Assembly: GCA_030642025.1 (NCBI GenBank)
Contig: DAOWOO010000114.1
Coordinates: 1 to 5,460, forward strand
Direction of reading: 5' to 3'
Source: Candidatus Zixiibacteriota bacterium
Lineage (GTDB): Bacteria; Zixibacteria; MSB-5A5; GN15; PGXB01
DNA: 5,460 nt
Shown: positions 1 to 5,460 of the stretch, one piece after another
Layout of the letters: every line of letters starts with the position of its first letter
Position numbering within the stretch: the stretch's first letter is position 1
Made by a program: the position numbers and the translations under genes
Notes under the pieces: model-generated
The model's database searches: none
The model's input: only the letters and a program-made list of their open reading frames with translations
Told to the model about the DNA's origin: nothing

Positions 1-696
1 TACAATTCCGCAGTTACCGTCGGTTTCAAGTGGCAAATCAACCAAAAAGGTCGTTATTCTTTCGCCTGAATCGATTGCACTATCAGGCAGACTGTTCAAT
101 TGGCGGTCGGATACAAAATATAATTCCCGGTTGAGATTTTTCGCATTGGCCAGCAATTCCATTGCGTCGGCCAGTATTTCTCCATATTGTCCGCGATCAT
201 AACCCGATTCGGTTTCTTTTAGAATATTTTCGGCAATATCCCGACTGAAAAAGCGTTTACCGGTCGGGTAATATGCCTGGCGATCAAACGGTATCAACAG
301 CAGTTCATCCGATTCGCCGAAATTGTCCATAATGTCGGCGGCTCTTTTTTCAGCCAGATCATATAGCATGCCATCTTTTACCTGCCGCCGCATCGAAGCT
401 GAATGATCCAGAAGAATTACCGCTGAAACCCCGGCATGGGAACCGATATAGCCGCCTTTTGACGCCGGACGTGCGAAAGCCAGCACGGCCACAAGAATAA
501 TCAGCATACGCAGGAGCAGTAACAACAACTGGCGTATTCTGATTCGCCTGACCTGTCGTTTCTGCATCTGCTTAAGATGTCTCAGCGAGGAAAACTCAAT
601 CACCCTGACCCGCCTGCGGGAAAACAGGTGAATCAGAAGAGGTATCAGGGCGGCGGCGGCCGCTATCAGGACGGCGGAATTAAGAAAATTAAACAT
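1..696 (-). CDS. BatA-type membrane-anchored VWA protein, N-terminal 232 residues (partial, runs off the left edge)
   Basis: The reading frame is open from an ATG at 696 to the window edge, so the C-terminus is missing. Residues 1-80 match the BatA/aerotolerance-regulator N-terminal two-anchor region. They show a hydrophobic segment (about 5-25) ending in LLIHLFSRRR, a basic stretch with SSLRHLKQ, then a second hydrophobic segment (about 56-76) ending in AFARP. A von Willebrand factor A domain begins near residue 90. Its metal-binding DxSxS motif is D97-H-S99-A-S101, and a later FVSD (D199) resembles the usual VSD strand. The MIDAS threonine expected near residue 170 is not obvious. AAAGAG sits a few bases upstream as a modest ribosome site, and the gene starts 18 bases after the TPR gene stop. 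Known relatives place such proteins in the inner membrane with the VWA domain facing the periplasm. The exact role here is unknown. Confidence is high for family, low for function. Confidence 0.88.
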   Translation of the reverse strand, partial: MFNFLNSAVLIAAAAALIPLLIHLFSRRRVRVIEFSSLRHLKQMQKRQVRRIRIRQLLLLLLRMLIILVAVLAFARPASKGGYIGSHAGVSAVILLDHSASMRRQVKDGMLYDLAEKRAADIMDNFGESDELLLIPFDRQAYYPTGKRFFSRDIAENILKETESGYDRGQYGEILADAMELLANAKNLNRELYFVSDRQLNSLPDSAIDSGERITTFLVDLPLETDGNCGIV

Positions 697-714
697 GAAT
701 TCTCTTTGATAATG

Positions 715-2631
715 CTACCTGGTGTATGGCCGGTCAATATATTTCTTGCAGAGGTCTTTGCAATATATAGCTATTTGGCTGTTAAGTCCCTCACCGTAGT
801 ATTCAAGGGCCAGTTCACGCTTACCGGCCAGGTCATATAGTTTCCCCATAGCCGGGATAATTCTCCCACGATAAATCGCCCGCCTTTCCGTAAAATGGGC
901 AAACTCAAGGTACTGTTCGGCATCGGCCAGGTCGCCCAGTTCCAGCGCGGCCAGCCCGGCGCGCATTTTATAGGCCGGGTCGTCGGGGGCCTTGTTAATC
1001 ATATCGGTCGACCAGTATAGAGCATCGGCAAGATACCGTTCTGCGGCGGCCGAGTCATGGAAAGCGCCCGGTGCGTTTTTAAGCTTTCCCAGAAAAAGAA
1101 GAAATTCAATTTTCCCGGGAGTGGTTGTTTCCAACCCCAGGTACTCTTCGGCCAGGGTCAGGGCCGTGGCGGTGTCACCCTGAATTGCATGAATTTCCGC
1201 CTGCAGGAGACGTGCGGTGGCATAGGTGCTGTCAAGTTGATATACTCGTTCAAAAGACCGCCGGGCCGCATCGTACTGACCAACCGCCATGTGCAGATTG
1301 CCCAGTATCAGCGGGTAGATTGTATTGGCGGTGTCGTATTCAATGAGTCGGGAAAAGCCGTCGATGGCATTATAAAACGACCCCTGGTGGTATTGCGCCA
1401 TGGACAGCAGGTACGTTGTTTCCAGTGAATCGTTCAGTTCTTTATCGTACTTGCCCATTTCGGTCAAATACTCAAGCTGTTCGTTGTTCCGGTGCAGTAC
1501 TGATGCCCGGGCGGCATAATGGGCAAACATTTCGCGTGTTATTGAGACCGTGTCCACATAATTTCGCCACCTCACTTCGAGAGAGTCAAGGGGCTGTTCG
1601 AAGATTTTCTCCATAACCGTGAGTATGTTCAAATCATCGGCCTTATCATACAATTGTCTGACTTTGCTGATTCCATGACTGTCGGCCAGAAAACGCATGA
1701 ATGACGCCGCCGTCAGTTCGGCCGTCTCGGGATCGGCGGCATAGTATCCCGATGTTCTCAGTATTTCCGAAATCCGGGGGATATGATCTTCGGAAACCAG
1801 CTTTTTCATTTTGTATGGCTGAAATTCAAAATATCCGGCCAGCCCTTCGACCACAAACGGCGGAGCATAACCCCAGAGACCCAGAAGGCGGAGCATGTTG
1901 GTCAGAATGGCATCGCAGGAGACGAAATCCTGTGTATACAGAGCGTAAATCGAAGAGGACCCGGGACTGATGGCATAACCGAAACGCTTGTCCCACCTGA
2001 TAGTGGTTACCGGGCAGGGACAGAGGAAATAATGAATCTTGCCGGTCGGGTTCAGATCGAAGGCGTTGCGGAAACGGATATACTCTTTTTCAAGATAATC
2101 CCTGACAATATTCCAGTTGTAGTCGGCCAGAGAATTTTTTACATACGACAGATCAAAATTGGCTGTTGGGTCGGTCTGAAAATCATCGGGGCTTGACGGG
2201 TTAAACGGGCAGAACGTGGCGTCAATATCTATCTGCTGTCGGGGGCTGATCAATAGCTGGTAAACCGAGCCGTTTTTTCCGGGGATATTCTCCAGCCGGG
2301 CGGCAAGATTGTACTCAATTCTGAAACGCCGGGCTGTGTTGTATGATTTTGGCCCCAGTGTTACAAGGTGACAGTCAAAATCCACGAAGGTCGTATCAAT
2401 CCCGGTGATATTTATTTCCAGGGTGAAATTAACCAGAAATGTGCTTAACTTGCCGTCAGCAGGTATCCTGACAGTGTCGCGTCTGACTTCATAAAACTTA
2501 TCAACCAGTTCCGGTTTCTGGCGGATAATAAGTTCAAACTCGACGCCGCCCGCGGTGTCGGTCTTGCCGGTATCGGGATAGAAGGCCAGCCCGATAAGAA
2601 TCAATACCGTTATCGTTGTTATCTTTTTCAT
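715..2631 (-). CDS. Secreted protein with degenerate peptidase-MA-like (gluzincin) domain and C-terminal TPR repeats
   Basis: This complete 638-residue protein has no functional name that I recognise. Residues 1-19 are a basic-hydrophobic export signal (MKKITT then ITVLILIGLAF) without a lipobox cysteine. Residues 30-150 look like a beta-rich domain. Residues 170-360 resemble peptidase-MA-like gluzincins: a VEGLAGYFE signature at 261-269 (usual form EGLAEYF), then a helix starting SFMRFLADSHG (310-320), then a closing DSLEVRWRNYV (349-359). The position of the catalytic HELTH reads AILTN (241-245), so both zinc histidines and the catalytic glutamate are absent. Residues 404-620 contain about five TPR-like units, for example around 404-433, 438-470, 471-504, 553-586 and 590-620. 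The gene lies 36 bases after comB with a poor Shine-Dalgarno site, and 18 bases before the VWA gene. A scaffold or binding role in the envelope is inferred; proteolysis is unlikely. Confidence 0.85.
   Translation of the reverse strand: MKKITTITVLILIGLAFYPDTGKTDTAGGVEFELIIRQKPELVDKFYEVRRDTVRIPADGKLSTFLVNFTLEINITGIDTTFVDFDCHLVTLGPKSYNTARRFRIEYNLAARLENIPGKNGSVYQLLISPRQQIDIDATFCPFNPSSPDDFQTDPTANFDLSYVKNSLADYNWNIVRDYLEKEYIRFRNAFDLNPTGKIHYFLCPCPVTTIRWDKRFGYAISPGSSSIYALYTQDFVSCDAILTNMLRLLGLWGYAPPFVVEGLAGYFEFQPYKMKKLVSEDHIPRISEILRTSGYYAADPETAELTAASFMRFLADSHGISKVRQLYDKADDLNILTVMEKIFEQPLDSLEVRWRNYVDTVSITREMFAHYAARASVLHRNNEQLEYLTEMGKYDKELNDSLETTYLLSMAQYHQGSFYNAIDGFSRLIEYDTANTIYPLILGNLHMAVGQYDAARRSFERVYQLDSTYATARLLQAEIHAIQGDTATALTLAEEYLGLETTTPGKIEFLLFLGKLKNAPGAFHDSAAAERYLADALYWSTDMINKAPDDPAYKMRAGLAALELGDLADAEQYLEFAHFTERRAIYRGRIIPAMGKLYDLAGKRELALEYYGEGLNSQIAIYCKDLCKKYIDRPYTR
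1552..2124 (-). other. Pseudo-gluzincin (peptidase-MA-like) domain within the TPR protein
   Basis: This marks residues 170-360 of the TPR protein. The order of landmarks follows active peptidase-MA-like proteins: helix with the HExxH position, about 16 residues, a glutamate in EGLAGYFE (E262), then the two C-terminal helices ending in a DSLExxWRNYV signature. At the HExxH position the residues are A241, I242, L243, T244 and N245. Zinc binding in the usual way is therefore not expected. The alignment is by eye; a profile search is needed to fix the boundaries. Confidence 0.6.
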
Positions 2632-2667
2632 GTCGTTTATATTGGTACGAATTGGGGTTAAATATGT
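2632..2667 (-). other. 36-base gap between comB and the TPR gene
   Basis: This is the longest non-coding stretch in the window. It is AT-rich and shows no hairpin followed by a T-run, so no terminator is supported. Just before the TPR start it reads ATATAAACGAC, which lacks a recognisable GGAG/AAGG ribosome site. The gene may rely on read-through from comB, on an AT-rich leader, or on an unrecognised start signal. No other in-frame ATG lies between the comB stop and the chosen start. Confidence 0.5.
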
Positions 2668-3396
2668 TCAATCATTGTCAAGAATAATCCGGTGGTCTTT
2701 TAATATCGGCACAACCGGTATCGAGTCAACCTCGGTGGCCAGAGAAACGTCGGAAGCAAACCCGATCTCGGCCAGACACCGGCCATGTTCTCCCTGTGCA
2801 ATTGCCGCTCCCAGGGCATGAGCGTTATTGTGGTAAAACAGCAGGGCCAGCGAAGCGGCATCGTTCAATTCAAGAGCGTTACCGGCCATGGTTTTCAGCC
2901 TGTCTATCAACATTCCTCCGCAAAGGGTATCTTCAATTGAGAAATCGCCCTCGGAACCGGCACACAAAATAATTATATCCTTTCCGGCTTTAGCTACCCG
3001 TCCCGCCACTGCCGAGACATTCACCAAACCCATGGTGACCACCAGGTCAGACAGCTTTGCTCTGGCATATGTGCGGGTCCCATTGGAAGTGGTCAGGATA
3101 ATTGTTTTATCCGAAACGGCCTCTTCGGTATATTCACGGGGAGAGTTGCCCAGGTTAAAATTTTCAATACGGATGCCATTGCGCTCGCCGGCCAGCAGGA
3201 CATTTTCCGGGCCGATTTTCTCTCTCATTTCAGTTGCCTCACCCGGCTCTTCGACCGGAATAACCGCCCGCGCTCCTGATTTGAGTGCCCGGCATATTGA
3301 TGTCGATGCTCTCAGAACATCAACCAGCACAACGGTTTTATCGACAAGTTGTTTTTCGCTGACCATTCCGGGCAGAAAAAAAAGATCAATGTGCAT
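2668..3396 (-). CDS. comB: 2-phosphosulfolactate phosphatase family protein (ComB)
   Basis: This complete 242-residue protein is the normal length for the family. Visible family motifs are VDVLRASTSI (25-34), AGERNG (69-74), NLGNSPREY (81-89), TTSNGTR (102-108) and a CAGSEGDFSIEDTLCGG block (145-161). A C-terminal stretch (204-230) starts with HGRCLAEIGF and ends near SIPVVP. The characterised archaeal enzyme is a Mg-dependent phosphatase that converts 2-phosphosulfolactate to sulfolactate in coenzyme M synthesis. Bacterial members often occur without the rest of that pathway, and their substrate is then uncertain. The protein has no signal peptide and should be cytoplasmic. The ATG overlaps the gcvT stop by one base (TAATG), and AAGGAAGG about 11 bases upstream is a strong ribosome site, which supports this start. 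No comA or comC is in the window. The family assignment is secure; the physiological substrate is inferred. Confidence 0.92.
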   Translation of the reverse strand: MHIDLFFLPGMVSEKQLVDKTVVLVDVLRASTSICRALKSGARAVIPVEEPGEATEMREKIGPENVLLAGERNGIRIENFNLGNSPREYTEEAVSDKTIILTTSNGTRTYARAKLSDLVVTMGLVNVSAVAGRVAKAGKDIIILCAGSEGDFSIEDTLCGGMLIDRLKTMAGNALELNDAASLALLFYHNNAHALGAAIAQGEHGRCLAEIGFASDVSLATEVDSIPVVPILKDHRIILDND

Positions 3397-3416
3397 TACC
3401 GATGTGTTCCTTCCTT
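3396..3416 (-). promoter_or_regulatory. comB ribosome binding site and TAATG stop/start overlap with gcvT
   Basis: The purine-rich AAGGAAGG (3416-3409) lies about 11 bases before the comB ATG, within the last gcvT codons. The gcvT TAA and comB ATG share one base. Together these decide the comB start and indicate translational coupling. Confidence 0.65.
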
Positions 3417-4511
3417 GTAAAACGGCGACTTGACGACAGTGGCCGGAAATAGTTTGTCACGAATCTTCACTTCTACCCGATTGCCGAGTTTGGTCAATTT
3501 TCGCGGAAGGTAGCCCATGGCTATCGGCTTGCCCAGCGACGGTGAAAATGTCCCCGAGGTTACGCGTCCAACCATGGCGCCATCGGAGACCAGTTCATAA
3601 CCCTGACGGGGAAATACGCGGCCCTCCAGTTCAAGGCAGATTAAACGTCGTTCCGGTTTTTCCTCTTTCTGCTTTTTCAGCACATCCCGGCCGATAAAGT
3701 CACCCTTGTCAAGTTTGACAATCCAGCCCAGTCCGCTCTCAATCGGAGTTGTCGTCTTATCGATATCGTTCCCATAAAGTGTCATCTTCATTTCCAGCCG
3801 GAGCGAATCACGGGCGCCGAGACCGATAAGTTTCATATTGTACTTTTTCCCGGCTTCAATTGTCATTTTCCAGAGATCATCGGCCAGTTCGTTGGGTATA
3901 TACAACTCGAACCCATCCTCACCGGTGTAGCCGGTACGCGAAAAAAGAATCTCATGCCCGCCGAATTTTGCCGTCGCCACATGATAATACGACAGAGCAT
4001 CAAAATTAAAATCGGACATCTGTGATATTACCTTCCGGGCATCGGGACCCTGTATTGCCAGGAGGCCGTACTCATCGGAGCGGTTAACCAACTCGACGCC
4101 GTCAATCAGATGAGAATTCAGCCAGTCGAAATCCTTGTCGATATTGGAGGCATTAGCAACCATCATATAACCGTCATTAAGGCGGTAAACAAGAAGGTCG
4201 TCGACCATACCGCCGTCATCATAGCACATACAGGAGTACTGTATCTGCCCGATTTTCAATAGCGAAGCATCGTTGGTGGTCATCTTCTGAATAAAATCGA
4301 GCGCTTTCGGGCCGTTTATAAAAAACTCGCCCATATGCGACAGGTCAAAAAGACCGACATTGTTTCTGACCGCCTTATGTTCATCGGTTATCCCGGTGTA
4401 CTGAACAGGCATCAGGTAACCCGCGAACGGGACCATTTTGGCCCCGTTCTCGATATGATATTTATAAAACGGCGTTTTTTTCGGACCGCCGACCGGGTTT
4501 TTCCCTTCCAT
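3396..4511 (-). CDS. gcvT: Glycine cleavage system T protein (aminomethyltransferase)
   Basis: This complete 371-residue protein has the typical GcvT length. It transfers the one-carbon unit from the aminomethyl group on lipoylated H protein to tetrahydrofolate, releasing ammonia and forming 5,10-methylene-THF. Recognisable motifs are TPFYKYHIENGAKMVPFAGY (13-32), GLFDLSHMGE (53-62), GGMVDDLLVYR (100-110) with the conserved active-site aspartate region, TGYTGEDGFELYIP (193-206), GLGARDSLRLE (230-240) and SGTFSPSLGKPIAMGYL (319-335). The last block lies in the C-terminal beta-barrel domain. These favour true GcvT over the related YgfZ or dimethylglycine dehydrogenase folds. The start lies one base after the acn stop, with AAAGG eight bases upstream inside the acn 3' end, so translation is probably coupled. 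The N-terminal dozen residues (MEGKNPVGGPKK) form a slight extension. gcvH and gcvP are not in the window. Confidence 0.96.
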   Translation of the reverse strand: MEGKNPVGGPKKTPFYKYHIENGAKMVPFAGYLMPVQYTGITDEHKAVRNNVGLFDLSHMGEFFINGPKALDFIQKMTTNDASLLKIGQIQYSCMCYDDGGMVDDLLVYRLNDGYMMVANASNIDKDFDWLNSHLIDGVELVNRSDEYGLLAIQGPDARKVISQMSDFNFDALSYYHVATAKFGGHEILFSRTGYTGEDGFELYIPNELADDLWKMTIEAGKKYNMKLIGLGARDSLRLEMKMTLYGNDIDKTTTPIESGLGWIVKLDKGDFIGRDVLKKQKEEKPERRLICLELEGRVFPRQGYELVSDGAMVGRVTSGTFSPSLGKPIAMGYLPRKLTKLGNRVEVKIRDKLFPATVVKSPFYKEGTHR

Positions 4512-4525
4512 CTCAATTACCTTTG
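4512..4525 (-). promoter_or_regulatory. gcvT ribosome binding site overlapping the acn stop
   Basis: On the minus strand CAAAGG lies eight bases before the gcvT ATG, inside the last codons of acn, and the acn TGA is separated from the ATG by a single G. This arrangement fixes the gcvT start and suggests that ribosomes finishing acn re-initiate on gcvT. Confidence 0.65.
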
Positions 4526-5460
4526 GCGCGGGTGTAATTCAAAAGGCCGCCGGCCGTGATAATTTCACGATGCCGCCCGGCCAGATGATCGATTTTGAGA
4601 GTATATGTTTGTCCGCTGGTCTTATTGGTGATCTTCACTGTGTCGCTTTTGCCAACGGCGGTTTTGATATCGGGAAGCTCCAGAAAATCACCCTGGTTTA
4701 TTTTATCATAGTCAGCCGGATCAGCAAATACTGCCGGAAGAATTCCGAAATTAATCAGGTTAGCCAGATGGATTCGGGCGAACGACTTAACCGCCACCAT
4801 TTTTATTCCAAGATACATCGGTGCCAGAGCGGCATGTTCACGCGAGGAACCCTGACCGTAATTGTCACCGCCGATAATAAACCCGCCGCCTTTTTCTTTG
4901 GCACGTTTGCTGAAATCAGGGTCAACCTGGTAATACACGAATTCGGAGATTTTCGGAATATTCGATCTCAGCGGCAAAACCTTGGCGCCCGCCGGCATAA
5001 TATGATCGGTAGTAATATTATCACCGACCTTTAAGAGTACTTCGCCGGAGATAGAATCAGCCATTTCCTTATTAAGCGGGAGCGGGGCGATATTGGGTCC
5101 GCGCTTTATTTCAACCTTTTTGGGATTTTTAGATGGCGGCAGAATACCGGCATCATCAATCCTGATAGTTTTCGGCATGACAATCCGGGGGTATTTACCC
5201 AGGTCGCGGGGGTCGGTCATCCGGCCAGTCAGAGCCGCCGCCACACATGTTTCCGGGCTGGCCAGGTAAACATTAGCGCTTTTGGTTCCTGAACGGCCGG
5301 GGAAATTGCGGTTGAACGAACGCACCGAGACAGCATTGGTATTCGGGGCCTGGCCCATGCCGATACACGGCCCGCAGGCGCTTTCGATTATCCGCGCTCC
5401 CGAGGCTATAATATCGGTCAGAGCGCCATTAGCCGCGATAGCCTCGTAAACCTGCTTCGA
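4513..5460 (-). CDS. acn: Aconitate hydratase, C-terminal 315 residues (partial, runs off the right edge)
   Basis: The frame is open to the window edge, so the start and most of the N-terminal catalytic domains are missing. An internal methionine at 5358 is not a start, because conserved sequence continues upstream of it. The visible part begins in the iron-sulfur domain with SACGPCIGMGQAP, where C29 and C32 (visible numbering) are two of the three [4Fe-4S] ligands. FNRNFPGRSG (49-58) follows. The swivel domain has GDNITTDHIMPAG (146-158) and DNYGQGSSREHAALAP (199-214), including the substrate-binding SSRE residues, then KSFARIHLANLINFGILP. The enzyme interconverts citrate and isocitrate in the TCA cycle. 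The wording of these motifs fits the short single-chain bacterial aconitase type with a fused C-terminal swivel, rather than large AcnA or AcnB. Isopropylmalate isomerase is less likely because that enzyme normally has a separate small subunit. This is the most upstream gene seen and is coupled to gcvT. Confidence 0.94.
   Translation of the reverse strand, partial: SKQVYEAIAANGALTDIIASGARIIESACGPCIGMGQAPNTNAVSVRSFNRNFPGRSGTKSANVYLASPETCVAAALTGRMTDPRDLGKYPRIVMPKTIRIDDAGILPPSKNPKKVEIKRGPNIAPLPLNKEMADSISGEVLLKVGDNITTDHIMPAGAKVLPLRSNIPKISEFVYYQVDPDFSKRAKEKGGGFIIGGDNYGQGSSREHAALAPMYLGIKMVAVKSFARIHLANLINFGILPAVFADPADYDKINQGDFLELPDIKTAVGKSDTVKITNKTSGQTYTLKIDHLAGRHREIITAGGLLNYTRAKGN

Noticed and set aside
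577..840. Plus-strand open frame of 87 codons across the VWA/TPR junction
   Set aside because: It is antisense to the conserved BatA N-terminus and the end of the TPR gene, with low-complexity basic composition and no family resemblance.
2676..2681. TTGACA on the minus strand near the end of comB, matching a -35 box for the TPR gene
   Set aside because: No -10-like hexamer lies 16-18 bases downstream (that position reads ACCCCA or similar). TATAAA is about 34 bases away and too close to the ATG, so no promoter is supported.
2888..3433. Plus-strand open frame of 181 codons opposite comB
   Set aside because: It is the antisense shadow of a well-conserved ComB gene. The translation has no recognisable domain, and a long antisense frame is expected from the codon bias.
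4543..4553. GGCCGCCGGCC near-palindrome near the end of acn
   Set aside because: It is within coding sequence (Ala-Gly-Gly-Leu codons), is short, has a central mismatch and is not followed by a T-run, so it is not a terminator.
4570..5034. Plus-strand open frame of 154 codons opposite acn
   Set aside because: It lies wholly antisense to the conserved aconitase swivel domain and has no independent support.
1..5460. Possible defence, CRISPR, toxin-antitoxin or mobile-element content
   Set aside because: No spaced direct repeats, terminal inverted repeats, integrase or transposase motifs, or tRNA-like structures were seen. All five genes fit metabolism or envelope families.

Overview
The window reads as one dense block of bacterial chromosome with five protein-coding genes, all on the minus strand. 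In transcription order (high to low coordinates) they are: the C-terminal part of an aconitase (cut by the right edge), the glycine-cleavage aminomethyltransferase gcvT, a ComB-type 2-phosphosulfolactate phosphatase, a secreted 638-residue protein with a degenerate peptidase-like domain followed by TPR repeats, and the N-terminal part of a BatA-type membrane-anchored VWA protein (cut by the left edge). I found no RNA gene, mobile element, CRISPR array or convincing terminator. The largest gap between genes is 36 bases.

The organism looks like a non-model bacterium of moderate GC content (about half). The BatA-type protein, the peptidase-MA/TPR architecture and the short fused aconitase suit FCB-group or related candidate phyla. 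A Zixibacteria-like source is my best guess, but it rests on general resemblance rather than a marker gene, so it is weak.

Right side (about 2668-5460): acn, gcvT and comB are tightly packed. There is one base between the acn stop and the gcvT start, and the gcvT stop and comB start overlap by one base (TAATG). They are almost certainly co-transcribed and probably translationally coupled. Their roles are mixed: TCA cycle, folate one-carbon metabolism and sulfonate chemistry. This looks like an economical housekeeping operon rather than one pathway. The usual partners gcvH, gcvP, comA and comC are not in the window.

Left side (1-2631): the TPR/pseudo-peptidase gene is followed after 18 bases by the BatA-type VWA gene. 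Both products should be envelope proteins, one exported by a signal peptide and one anchored by two N-terminal membrane segments, so a joint envelope role is plausible. The main oddity is that the gluzincin-like domain of the TPR protein has lost every catalytic position of its HExxH motif while keeping the surrounding fold signature.

I see no clear evidence of a new defence or mobile system. The most unusual object is the probable pseudo-protease and its pairing with the VWA protein.
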